A stretch of 32,067 bases of DNA from a bacterium (GTDB taxonomy: Bacteria > Patescibacteriota > Minisyncoccia > UBA6257 > GWB1-50-10), in contig JAKAID010000005.1 in NCBI GenBank assembly GCA_021814545.1, forward strand, positions 1 through 32,067, read 5' to 3'. The number at the start of each line of letters is the position of its first letter. Position 1 is the first letter of the stretch. Below are positions 1-9,141 of this stretch, piece by piece. A program made the translations under genes and the position numbers. The notes below the pieces were generated by a model. It saw nothing but the letters and a program-made list of their open reading frames with translations, made no database searches and had not been told where the DNA came from.

Positions 1-2
1 TG

Positions 3-1082
3 CTTCCCTCCGATGTTACTGATGTGGCGACACTCGTGAACAAGGACCCGCGTGGCGTTCCTGGTCGCTCCGAGGGCCTCTTCGATAACAAAGACTTCCC
101 GGCGCTGAGTGATGGCATCTGGTATCTCCACGTGCGCTTCATGAATAGCAACGGTTGGGGGCCGACCGCACACTATGCGCTTCGCGTTGATACCACGCCT
201 CCGCCCGCATTCACGGTACGAGTGAACTCGGGCACTGATAACGATAATCCGACCCCGCAGATATCCTACGCGAGTGCTGACCCGCTTTCAGGTATTTCTT
301 TCTACGCCATCTTCTCCGACAACACGCTTATCGCAACGACGACCGCCGACTCTTTTTCCTTCCCGCCGCAAAAACCAGGGAAACATACGTTCCGCATCGC
401 CGCGCACGACAACGCAGAGAATGTGACCGAAGGAACGGTGGAAACAACCATTAAACCGATTGCCTCCCCCATTGCAACGCTCACAGGCGCGCAAATATTT
501 TCCGGAGAGGGCAGCCTGGGATTGAGCGGCACCTCGCTCCCGGGGACCTCCGTACAGCTCTCACTAAAAGACGCGCGCGGCAACCTCATTGCGAGCACGG
601 TAGCACGCGTAGATGCGGTGGGCGACTGGAGCAAGGTCTTCACGGAGCCCTTAAAAACGGGGGGGTATTCCGTAGAGGCGGTGGCGGTGGACGGGCGTGG
701 CGCGCAGAGCCTGCCCGCGATTATTAGCTCCATTGCGGTACAGGAACGCCCCCTCCTTACCCTTGGGGGCATTGGCATTACCAAAACCGGGCTCATTTGG
801 ATACTTGCCCTCTTCCTCTTCGGAGGCATCGGCGGGGGTATTTACCTCGGCCGTATCTCAAAAGAAGGGCGGACACGGCGCGTGCTTATCGCAAAAAGGG
901 ATGTTACAAATACGCTGGGACTTATCCGCGCCGACCTTTTGAAGGTGCTGGATGCTTTCGCGGACAAAAAACTAACCGAGGAGGAAATGGCGCGTGTAAC
1001 CTACGCCCTGCAGCACATTTTGGACACTATAAATAAAACAGAACGTTATATCGTTGAGAACATATCGGAGATAAAGGAATAG
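3..1082 (+). CDS. Ig-like-domain surface protein, C-terminal part (5' end outside window), with C-terminal TM helix and short cytoplasmic helical tail
   Basis: Frame is open to the window edge upstream of the GTG at 24 (LPSDVTDVATLVN...). Ig-like/beta-sandwich motifs (WYLHVRFMNSNGWGPTAHYALRVDTTPP), hydrophobic GLIWILALFLFGGIGGGIYLG, then a charged tail. Confidence 0.7.
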   Translation, partial: LPSDVTDVATLVNKDPRGVPGRSEGLFDNKDFPALSDGIWYLHVRFMNSNGWGPTAHYALRVDTTPPPAFTVRVNSGTDNDNPTPQISYASADPLSGISFYAIFSDNTLIATTTADSFSFPPQKPGKHTFRIAAHDNAENVTEGTVETTIKPIASPIATLTGAQIFSGEGSLGLSGTSLPGTSVQLSLKDARGNLIASTVARVDAVGDWSKVFTEPLKTGGYSVEAVAVDGRGAQSLPAIISSIAVQERPLLTLGGIGITKTGLIWILALFLFGGIGGGIYLGRISKEGRTRRVLIAKRDVTNTLGLIRADLLKVLDAFADKKLTEEEMARVTYALQHILDTINKTERYIVENISEIKE

Positions 1083-1136
1083 TATGGCGCGCGGCCGTTC
1101 CTGTGGTATAATGAACGCAACAACTGAGAAACGGCC

Positions 1137-1502
1137 ATGAAAATACTCATCGTTGAGGATGAAAGCGCGCTCGCAATAGTACTCGAAGAAAAACTTAAAA
1201 AACTCGACCACGACATCCGCATTGCAAAAGACGGCGACGCGGCACTCCCCCTCGCCCGCTCTTTTATGCCTTCTCTCATGCTTCTCGACCTTATTCTTCC
1301 AAAAAAGGATGGTTTTGCGGTTTTGAAAGAAATGAAAGCGGACCCGGAGCTCGCCGCGATTCCCGTCATTGTACTCTCAAACCTTGGCGAAGACGACAAT
1401 ATTAAAAAGGCGCTCTCGCTCGGCGCGAAAGATTATTTCGTGAAATCGCAGCACCCTATCAACGAAATCGTTGAGAAAATAGAGGCAACCCACATCGCAT
1501 AG
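1137..1502 (+). CDS. Stand-alone response regulator receiver (REC) protein
   Basis: Translation MKILIVEDESALAIVLEEKL...LMLLDLILPKKDG...VIVLSN...YFVKSQ carries the acidic pocket, phospho-Asp, Ser/Thr and Lys of REC. No output domain. Confidence 0.9.
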   Translation: MKILIVEDESALAIVLEEKLKKLDHDIRIAKDGDAALPLARSFMPSLMLLDLILPKKDGFAVLKEMKADPELAAIPVIVLSNLGEDDNIKKALSLGAKDYFVKSQHPINEIVEKIEATHIA

Positions 1503-1556
1503 CGGTACGTTTATAAGAAGGCGGCTTGTCGGCCCGGGCAGCGTATCGTTTCTCCG

Positions 1557-4500
1557 ATGACCAAACTGCGCCCATCATTTATCCTTTGGCCCACACTTAT
1601 CGCACTTTCATGCGCGGTGGGCATTTTTTCCTTTGCGTACGTGCGCATGCATATCAACGATGAGTCGCGCCTGCGGTTCGCGGATGAATCAGAGGCTGTC
1701 CGCAAGGAAATCCTTGAAGAGAGTGGCATTCTTGGATACGCACGTTCGCTCGAAAATCTTCAGGGTTTTTTTGCGGCAAGCGTGTCGGTCGAAAGGAATG
1801 AATTTGATACATTCATTGAACATGCACGATACGCGCAAACGTTCCCCGCCACGCGCGCCTTCACCTACATCCGCAGGGTGACTGCTGCGGAAAGGGGTGC
1901 ATTCGTGCGCATGGTACGCGGCGACACCTCGCTTGAACCGAGGGGGTATCCAAATTTTTCTATCACTCCAACATCGACGAGCGCCGAATCTTACGTGGTC
2001 ACATACGTAAAGCCATTCGCCAGCAATGAACAAATGCTCGGTGAAGACCTCCTCGCTGACCCCATAAAACACGCGGCGGTAGAGGAAGCGCGGGACACGG
2101 GGGCGCTCACTGCGACAAGCCTTTTTACCTACGAAGGAAAGAAATACTTCTCGATCTATCTCCCGGTGTATAAAAACGGAGCGCCCCGCGGAACAGTGGA
2201 GGACCGAAGAGCGAATATTGTGGGGCTGCTCGCGGCGACGATAGACCCCGAAGCGATGCTCGCACCAAGCTCGAATACGCCCGGCGCGGTCCCAAAAATC
2301 CACATAACGCTCATCAATGATGCAACGGGCACAACCGGAACAACAAAAAGTGTTATTTTCGAATATAACGGAGAGGCTGGGCGGAACAAAGAAGAGCCCA
2401 TCCCTTCGCGTATGGGTCTTTCTTTTACGTACCAGATCGGCAATACGAATTGGACGCTCATGCTCTCGCGGAACATCACGGAAAACCTCACTCCCCTTGA
2501 AATCTCCCTCCCCTACGTCGGCGGAGTGAGCGCGTTCATTATCATTCTACTCTTGTGCGGCATTTTCTATTCAATATTCATTTTGGTTACTAAGACATCG
2601 CGCGCCGCAGAAGAGCTCGCAGGAAAACTCCTCGAGGCAGAGCAACGGCTCGCGGAAACATCGACCGACGTCGTGCTCGACCTCGACGCCGGAGGAAAAA
2701 TAATTTCAATAAACGATTCAGCGATGCGCCTTTTGGGTTATACGCTCGAGGACGTTGCGGGCATACACATCGGTCGTACAGGAATGCTCGGCGGAAGTTC
2801 GGTGACGGACTTTATGCGTGAGCTCGAACGCGCGCTTCGGGGAGAATCCCTTCCTCCATTCGAGCTCCAGCTCGTAAAACGCGGGGGCGGCGTCCTTATT
2901 GCTGAAGCCAACCTCACCCTACTCCGCGAGAAGGATGTGGCAACCGGCGCGCGCCTTTCCCTCCACGATATCACCACGCGGAAGCAGGCAGAGCGCGCAC
3001 TCAATGAGTCTGTCACACAATTTAAGCGGTTCGCGGAGGCGGCAAACGACGCGATTTTGGTTCTTGGTAATAGCGCCGTGCTCTTCGCGAACGGACGCAA
3101 TGAGGCACTCCTTAAGTACTCCCCGAGTGAACTTGCTCCTGCTGGCTCCTTCCTCCGTGCCGCCGTCGCGCAAGAATCACGAGAAGCAATAACGAACGCC
3201 CTTGAGCGCTTGGAAAGGGGTGGGTGGGCCGCGGATACCGAATGCACACTCCTAACAAAGGACAGGAAGCGCATTTTCTCGGTGGTCTCGCTATCAAGGG
3301 TCGCTTACGAGAATAAACCCGCCACCATCGTTATCATAAAAGACATTTCCGCCCGCAAAATCGCCGAACAGCGCGCCGCAATGGAAAACGCGATCGCAAG
3401 AACCATCCGCGAATCCACGCCAGAGACCGATGCGGCGAAGCAATTACTTGGAGACATCGCGACCGTGTTCCATTGGCAATTCGGCGATATTTGGATGGAA
3501 AACCAAAAAACGAATGAAATGGAATGCTACAACACGTGGGTACAGCCCGGCTACAATCTTCTCCCCTTTGAAAGTAAAACGCGCCTCCTCGCCTTTAAGA
3601 AGGGTGCGGGCCTCCCCGGCCGAGTCTGGGAAACGGGCAAACCAAAATGGATTCCCTCTATCCTCAATGAATCAAACTTCTATCGCAAAAAAGAAGCGGA
3701 AGAATCAGGTCTTTTAACTGCATTCGCCTTCCCGCTCATCGTCGGAAAAACCACAATAGGCGTGGCGGAATTCTTTACCGATTCGAAGATGGACGAATTA
3801 AGCCAGGAATTATTCGATACGTTCCTGTCGCTGGGCTCTTCCCTCGGCCAGTTCCTCAAGCAGCGCATGGCGAACGAGGAAATCGCGCGGAACCTCGTTG
3901 ATCTGAAAAAATTCCTTCTCGCGGTCGAATGGACCGAAGACAGCGTAATCATCACCGACATCGAGGGCATCGTACAATATGCGAATAGGGCGGCCGAAAA
4001 AACAAACGGTTATTCCCGCGCGGAGATCGTGGGACAAAAAGCGGGACGCCTTTGGGGCAATCTTATGCCGCGCGAATTCTACAAAAATATGTGGGATATA
4101 ATCAAATATCAACAAAAGACCTTCACGGGAGAGATCCGCAATCGCCGCAAGAACGGAGAAGAATATCTTGCCTCGGTGAATATCTCACCCGTATTTGATG
4201 AAATGGGCATCCCCCGTTTCTTTGTGGCAACCGAGCGCGATATTACCCAAGAAAAAGCGGTTGACCGCGCAAAAACGGAGTTTGTGTCGCTCGCTTCACA
4301 TCAGCTCCGCACGCCGCTCACCGCCATTAACTGGTACTCAGAAATGTTGCTTGGTGGTGACGTTGGGTCTATCTCCGATAAACAGCGTTCATATATAGAA
4401 GAGATATACAACGGCGGCCGGCGCCTCGTTATCCTTGTGAATTCACTCCTCAATGTTTCGCGCGTTGAATTGGGCACATTCGTGGTAAATCCGGAACCGA

Positions 4501-5003
4501 CGAACGTCGCCGATGTTTGCGACGTTACGCTGAAGGAGCTCGCGCTCCTCACTAACAGCAAGCGGCTTACCCTGACACGCGACTTCGCGGCTGACATCCC
4601 TGTTATGAACATGGACAGGAGCCTTATACAAATCATCTTCCAGAACATCGTGACGAACGCAGTAGAGTATACTCCTGAAGGCGGCAGGGTGACCGTAACG
4701 TTAAGGAAAGAGGGCGAGAGCCTCCTTTTCAAGGTCTCGGATACCGGCATCGGCATCCCCGCGGCGAATCAGGGAAAGATATTCGAAAAAATGTACCGCG
4801 CGGATAATGCGCGCGACGTGAAAACCTACGGCACGGGACTTGGCCTCTACCTCGTGAAATCTATCGTTGACCAAAGTAAGGGGCGTATCTGGTTCGAGTC
4901 CAAAGAGAATATAGGCACCACCTTTTTCGTGACGCTCCCCCTTTCCGGCATGGCGAAAAAAGAGGGCACCAAGATGCTCTCCCCGATACGGGATGTGGTA
5001 TAA
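1557..5003 (+). CDS. Multi-sensor histidine kinase (CHASE-like extracellular, PAS, PAS, GAF-like, PAS, HisKA, HATPase_c)
   Basis: Two TM helices flank a CHASE-like region. PAS repeats, GAF-like segment, H-box SLASHQLRTPLTAINW, and N/G boxes (NIVTNAVEYTPEGG, DTGIGIP, GTGLGLYLVKSIV). Confidence 0.9.
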   Translation: MTKLRPSFILWPTLIALSCAVGIFSFAYVRMHINDESRLRFADESEAVRKEILEESGILGYARSLENLQGFFAASVSVERNEFDTFIEHARYAQTFPATRAFTYIRRVTAAERGAFVRMVRGDTSLEPRGYPNFSITPTSTSAESYVVTYVKPFASNEQMLGEDLLADPIKHAAVEEARDTGALTATSLFTYEGKKYFSIYLPVYKNGAPRGTVEDRRANIVGLLAATIDPEAMLAPSSNTPGAVPKIHITLINDATGTTGTTKSVIFEYNGEAGRNKEEPIPSRMGLSFTYQIGNTNWTLMLSRNITENLTPLEISLPYVGGVSAFIIILLLCGIFYSIFILVTKTSRAAEELAGKLLEAEQRLAETSTDVVLDLDAGGKIISINDSAMRLLGYTLEDVAGIHIGRTGMLGGSSVTDFMRELERALRGESLPPFELQLVKRGGGVLIAEANLTLLREKDVATGARLSLHDITTRKQAERALNESVTQFKRFAEAANDAILVLGNSAVLFANGRNEALLKYSPSELAPAGSFLRAAVAQESREAITNALERLERGGWAADTECTLLTKDRKRIFSVVSLSRVAYENKPATIVIIKDISARKIAEQRAAMENAIARTIRESTPETDAAKQLLGDIATVFHWQFGDIWMENQKTNEMECYNTWVQPGYNLLPFESKTRLLAFKKGAGLPGRVWETGKPKWIPSILNESNFYRKKEAEESGLLTAFAFPLIVGKTTIGVAEFFTDSKMDELSQELFDTFLSLGSSLGQFLKQRMANEEIARNLVDLKKFLLAVEWTEDSVIITDIEGIVQYANRAAEKTNGYSRAEIVGQKAGRLWGNLMPREFYKNMWDIIKYQQKTFTGEIRNRRKNGEEYLASVNISPVFDEMGIPRFFVATERDITQEKAVDRAKTEFVSLASHQLRTPLTAINWYSEMLLGGDVGSISDKQRSYIEEIYNGGRRLVILVNSLLNVSRVELGTFVVNPEPTNVADVCDVTLKELALLTNSKRLTLTRDFAADIPVMNMDRSLIQIIFQNIVTNAVEYTPEGGRVTVTLRKEGESLLFKVSDTGIGIPAANQGKIFEKMYRADNARDVKTYGTGLGLYLVKSIVDQSKGRIWFESKENIGTTFFVTLPLSGMAKKEGTKMLSPIRDVV

Positions 5004-5014
5004 TAAAAATACGT

Positions 5015-5401
5015 ATGGAATCCTCCGCTAAGACCGTTCTCATCATTGAAGACCACGTGCCGGTGCGCCTTGCCATTGTCGAAAAATTGAAAAAGAATGG
5101 CATTGCAACCCTTGAAGCGAAGGATGGCGAGGAGGGTTTGCAAATGGCGCTCGAAAAACATCCCGACCTCATCCTGCTCGACCTTATTATGCCGCGCATG
5201 TCGGGCATGACAATGCTGGAAAAGCTTCGCAAAACGGACGCGTGGGGCAAAAACGTCCCCGTCATTATCCTCACGAACTTGAACCCTGATGATAAAATAA
5301 TGCGCGAAGTGGTAGAAACAGAACCGGCGTATTATTTGGTGAAAGCGGATTGGAAGATCGAGGACGTCATCGCGAAAGCGATGAGCTTTCTCTCAAAGTA
5401 A
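5015..5401 (+). CDS. Stand-alone response regulator receiver (REC) protein
   Basis: MESSAKTVLIIEDHVP...LILLDLIMPRMSG...VIILTN...YLVKADW. No output domain. Confidence 0.9.
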   Translation: MESSAKTVLIIEDHVPVRLAIVEKLKKNGIATLEAKDGEEGLQMALEKHPDLILLDLIMPRMSGMTMLEKLRKTDAWGKNVPVIILTNLNPDDKIMREVVETEPAYYLVKADWKIEDVIAKAMSFLSK

Positions 5402-5434
5402 ATCAAAAACCCGCCTTGAAGGCGGGTTTTTGAT
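5402..5434. terminator. Bidirectional intrinsic terminator between convergent REC gene and argS
   Basis: Perfect 14-bp inverted repeat ATCAAAAACCCGCC-TTGAA-GGCGGGTTTTTGAT. Confidence 0.9.
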
Positions 5435-7026
5435 TACATCTCTTCTGGTGCGGTTACTCCAAGCACCCCGAGGACATTCTCCAGCACGGCCGAAGACGCA
5501 CGCACAAGCGCCATTCTCGCGCGGCCAAGCGCGGGCTCCACGCCATCCACGCGCTCCGCTTCGTAAAAATTGTGAAAAAGCTTCGCAAGCTCAAGCCCGT
5601 AGCGCGTTACATGGTGCACCGCGTAATGTGCAGCGGCATCCGCGAGTACGCTCGGAAATTCCACGAGCTTACGCACGAGGCGAATATCTTCCGGCGTATC
5701 AAGGAGAGCGAGTTCCACGCCCCCCTTCGCCACGCGCGCCTTCTTCATAATGCCTGTCGCGCGCACATGCGCATACTGCAGATAAAACACCGGGTTCTTG
5801 AGCGATCGCTCTTTTGCAAGATCAAGGTCAAAATCCATGTGAGTGTCCGGCGATATCATCTGGAAAAAGAAGCGTGCTGCATCGGGCGAAACCTCATCTA
5901 CAAGCTCCTCAAATGTCACGAATTCTCCTTTGCGCTTCGACATCTTCACCTCCTCGCCGCCGCGCACGAGCCGCACCGCCTGGGTAATAATAACGTCCGA
6001 CCGCGCAAGGTCTACGATTTTCGCCGCGGCCTGAATGCGGCTCACATAGCCGTAGTGGTCGGGACCGAGAATAACTATCTTTCCATCAAAACCTCGCTGT
6101 TTTGTTTCAAGGTAATGACCTGCATCCGCGAGGAAATAGGTGGGAAAACCGTCCTGCGTCACAAGAACACGGTCTTTATCATCGCCGAATTCGGTGGTTT
6201 TGAGCCACACGGCGCCCTCGTTCTCATAGGTAAGTCCGCGCTTCTTGAAAAGCGTGAGCGCCTTCTTTACGAATCCTTTCTCGTGGACGCTGCGCTTCTC
6301 TGACGTATAGCGATCGAAATGGATGCCTGACTTCTTCTCAATGACCCGCTTAATATCTTTTAAAAAATCTGCGGCGGCGCGCCCCCCCAACACCTCGGGC
6401 TTATTTTGGTGCCGCTTCACAAGCACCGCATGCGCGCGTGCCCACTCTTTCACGTATTCCCCTTTGTAGAACTTCTCTTCCTCGGAAATAAATCCCTGCG
6501 CAGCAAGCAGCGAATTCCCCAGCGTGCGCACCTGGTTCCCCGTATCATTCACATAATACTCACGTTCCACGGTATGCCCCGCCGCCTCGAGAAGATTCGC
6601 GAGCGCATCGCCGAGGAAGCCCCCGCGGCCATTCGCAAGCGTAAGGGGGCCGGTGGGATTCGCTGAAATGAACTCAAGCTGAATATATTTCTGCTGCGTC
6701 TTGGGAAGTTTCATCCTCCCATAGCGTTTTTTCTCCTTCGTGATGCGCTTCAACTCCCCGTACAGCGCATCGTGCGAAATCCACATATTAAGGAACCCGC
6801 TCCCCGCGACTTCGACACGAGAAAAAAGCTCGTGCCCCAAAAGCGCGCGTTTTAATTCTTCTGCAAGCACGAGGGGTGAAGCCTTACGCTCCTTCGCGAG
6901 TCGGAACGCCACATTCGTACTAAAGTGGCCGAACGTTTCCGCGTCGGGAATAGTCACCTCGACCGCGAGCGGCTCGGGAATGCTTTTTTTGAGCGCGGCG
7001 GCCACCGCCTCACGCAAACTTGCCAT
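5434..7026 (-). CDS. argS: Arginyl-tRNA synthetase
   Basis: FISANPTGPLTLANGRGGFLGDALANLLEAAGHTVEREYYVND and KMSKRKGEFVT motifs; 530 aa. Confidence 0.95.
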   Translation of the reverse strand: MASLREAVAAALKKSIPEPLAVEVTIPDAETFGHFSTNVAFRLAKERKASPLVLAEELKRALLGHELFSRVEVAGSGFLNMWISHDALYGELKRITKEKKRYGRMKLPKTQQKYIQLEFISANPTGPLTLANGRGGFLGDALANLLEAAGHTVEREYYVNDTGNQVRTLGNSLLAAQGFISEEEKFYKGEYVKEWARAHAVLVKRHQNKPEVLGGRAAADFLKDIKRVIEKKSGIHFDRYTSEKRSVHEKGFVKKALTLFKKRGLTYENEGAVWLKTTEFGDDKDRVLVTQDGFPTYFLADAGHYLETKQRGFDGKIVILGPDHYGYVSRIQAAAKIVDLARSDVIITQAVRLVRGGEEVKMSKRKGEFVTFEELVDEVSPDAARFFFQMISPDTHMDFDLDLAKERSLKNPVFYLQYAHVRATGIMKKARVAKGGVELALLDTPEDIRLVRKLVEFPSVLADAAAHYAVHHVTRYGLELAKLFHNFYEAERVDGVEPALGRARMALVRASSAVLENVLGVLGVTAPEEM

Positions 7027-7056
7027 ATCCCCTATTGTAGGGAGTCGGTTCGCAAA

Positions 7057-7094
7057 TGAAAAGCCCCGTAGTGAGAAAGTCTCTACTACGGGGC
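7057..7094 (-). terminator. Intrinsic terminator downstream of cytidine deaminase gene
   Basis: Arms GCCCCGTAGTGAGA / TCTCTACTACGGGGC with a one-base bulge; T-rich on the minus-strand 3' side (TTTTCATTT). Confidence 0.7.
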
Positions 7095-7107
7095 GTAATG
7101 CGCCTAT

Positions 7108-7602
7108 TTAGCGCATCTTGCTTCTCAGCTTCGCGAGCTCCACGACGTAGGGCTCGAGATCGCGCGGACCGAAAGAATCGGTCACCTGGAGCGCCTCCTC
7201 GAGGGTGCAGCGAACCACGAGGTTCGGCTCAGAAAGGCTCGCGCCGAGCACGATGGTCTTCGCGAGATCGTCCCTCGCCCACTCGCGGATGACCTGGAGA
7301 CAGAGCCCGCAGGGGATGCCGCCGTTCGCAGCCGCAATGGCGATGACGTTGAACTCGTGCTCGCCGCCCGCGTTCATTGCGGCGCAGGCGTTCATCTCCG
7401 CGTGAGGCGTCACGTAGATGTGGTTCTCGGTGTTCACGCCGACGTAGACGTTCCCTGCCCGCGAGACGACCGCCGCCCCCACCTTGTACTCGCTGTAGGG
7501 CGCGTACGCATGCTCGCGCACCGCGAGCGCGCGTGCCACCGCCGCCTCCTCGAAGACCGAAAGCTTCTCGCGTGCCACCTTCATGAGGTTTGCTACCTTC
7601 AT
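7108..7602 (-). CDS. cdd: Cytidine deaminase-like protein
   Basis: Zn-site motifs HAEMNA and PCGLC with CDA-type N-terminus (YAPYSEYKVGAAV). Strong SD (AGGAGG) upstream of ATG. Confidence 0.85.
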   Translation of the reverse strand: MKVANLMKVAREKLSVFEEAAVARALAVREHAYAPYSEYKVGAAVVSRAGNVYVGVNTENHIYVTPHAEMNACAAMNAGGEHEFNVIAIAAANGGIPCGLCLQVIREWARDDLAKTIVLGASLSEPNLVVRCTLEEALQVTDSFGPRDLEPYVVELAKLRSKMR

Positions 7603-7646
7603 CTGGCCCTCCTCCTTTCCATGCTGCGTGGGAAAATGCTACGCTA

Positions 7647-7676
7647 ACCATAGACAATGGAACCATACGCTGTCAA
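7647..7676 (-). promoter_or_regulatory. Sigma70-like promoter of cytidine deaminase gene, overlapping the smpB start region
   Basis: Minus strand TTGACA-N18-TATGGT, ~45 nt upstream of the ATG. Confidence 0.6.
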
Positions 7677-8094
7677 CAAAAAAGCACTCTTTAACTACGA
7701 GATACTCGAAACATTCGTGGCGGGCGTTGTGCTCTCAGGCCATGAGGCAAAATCAATAAAGTTGGGCCGTTTTGACATCTCCGGCAGCCACGTCATTGTC
7801 CGGAGCGGCGAAGCATATTTGGTCGGCGCGACCATTCACCCCTTCCAGGTGAAAAATGCGCCGGACAATTATGACCCCACTCGCTCGCGGAAACTTCTCT
7901 TGAAACGCGAAGAACTCGACTATCTTGTGGGCAAATTACAGGCAGGCTTGACATTGGTGCCTTTGAAGTCGTATAATATGCGTGGATTCGTGAAGATAGA
8001 ACTTGGTCTCGGTCGCGGCAAAAAAAAGGCAGACAAACGCGAAACGATAAAGAAACGAGAGACTGAGCGCGAAATCCAGAGAGAGTTTTCGTAA
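7657..8094 (+). CDS. smpB: SsrA-binding protein
   Basis: NKKALFNYEILETFVAGVVLSGHEAKSIKLGRFDISGSHV...; directly upstream of tmRNA. Confidence 0.95.
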   Translation: MEPYAVNKKALFNYEILETFVAGVVLSGHEAKSIKLGRFDISGSHVIVRSGEAYLVGATIHPFQVKNAPDNYDPTRSRKLLLKREELDYLVGKLQAGLTLVPLKSYNMRGFVKIELGLGRGKKKADKRETIKKRETEREIQREFS

Positions 8095-8122
8095 CTTAAT
8101 AAGTACATACGCTCTCTCATAT

Positions 8123-8464
8123 GGGGATGTTGGGCTTTGACAGAATATCCACCCGTAGATTTGCAAGCCGAGCTGAACGCCTCGTAAATCCATTCACCAA
8201 ATTTAACTGACAACACTCGTGTTGCAGCGCCTTCATTCGCCTTCGCGGCGTAATGCTGGTGTTCCCTGCCCTATTTAATACGGCAAGGCATCGGTCCTCA
8301 AGCGTTTCATAGAGGGCTGCCGGTGTAATATCTGAAACTCGCAACGGATGAGCGGTTCGTAGTCTGTTGTTAAACATGAACCATTTCGCTATCGCAAGAT
8401 AACTAAGCTTGTAGACGGTCTCTGGGAAGTATTTTGGACACCGGTTCAACTCCGGTCATCTCCA
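8123..8464 (+). ncRNA. ssrA: tmRNA; predicted tag DNTRVAAPSFAFAA (tag ORF 8209-8253)
   Basis: 5' GGGGATG pairs with 3' CATCTCC including G3-U70. T-arm ACCGG-TTCAACT-CCGGT. In-frame tag GAC AAC ACT CGT GTT GCA GCG CCT TCA TTC GCC TTC GCG GCG TAA. Adjacent to smpB. CCA not encoded. Confidence 0.92.
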
Positions 8465-8474
8465 CTCGACTCAT

Positions 8475-8501
8475 AAAAAATCTCACTTTGTGGGATTTTT
8501 T
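8475..8501 (+). terminator. Intrinsic terminator after tmRNA
   Basis: AAAAAATCTCAC-TTT-GTGGGATTTTTT. Confidence 0.85.
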
Positions 8502-8604
8502 ATTCGCTCATTGAAACAATTGCTCTTTGTTTTTGCCGCAAGGGTGCGCTACCATAACGCTTTCGGGGCAGAATGTAAGAACATACCAGATATTTCGTCA
8601 TATT

Positions 8605-9141
8605 ATGAGGTTGGGCGGCAATAACAAACGAACGGTGCACCAGAAAAAACAAGACGCCATGCTGCAAGCGTATGACGCGCATGCGCGGGAGGTGTTGCGT
8701 TACGCCACTATTAAAACGGGCGACGAGGATATCGCAAAAGACATCGTTTCAGAAACCTTTCTAAAAACCTGGAAGTATATACAGGAGAACGAGGTAAAGA
8801 ACATCCGCGCGCTTCTCTACAAGACCGCCTCGAACCTCGTGATTGATTACTACCGCGTGAAGCCGCGCAACATTCCCCTCCTCGACGATATGCCCTTTGA
8901 GGCCCTGCCAAGGCACGTCCCACTCGAGGATAGGGTGGACACCGCGATATCGTTCGAGCGCGCCCGCGCGCACCTCCAGAAGCTCCCCAAAGATTACCGC
9001 GAAGTATTCACACTCCGCTTCATCCAAGACCTGGAGCCGAAGGAGATAAGCAGGGTGACCGGTAAGAGTTTGGGCAACATCTACGTCATACTCCACAGAG
9101 GGCTCAAGGCCCTAAAAGAAGAGCTTAAGAGCCATGAATAA
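8605..9141 (+). CDS. RNA polymerase sigma factor, sigma-70 family (ECF-like)
   Basis: Region 2 (YDAHAREVLRYATIKTGDEDIAKDIVSETFLKTWKY) and region 4 (LPKDYREVFTLRFIQDLEPKEISRVTGKSLGNIYVILHRGLKAL). The ORF is open upstream to 8527, so the start is uncertain. Confidence 0.88.
   Translation: MRLGGNNKRTVHQKKQDAMLQAYDAHAREVLRYATIKTGDEDIAKDIVSETFLKTWKYIQENEVKNIRALLYKTASNLVIDYYRVKPRNIPLLDDMPFEALPRHVPLEDRVDTAISFERARAHLQKLPKDYREVFTLRFIQDLEPKEISRVTGKSLGNIYVILHRGLKALKEELKSHE

Noticed and set aside
5572-6303. 243-aa plus-strand ORF
   Set aside because: Antisense to argS.
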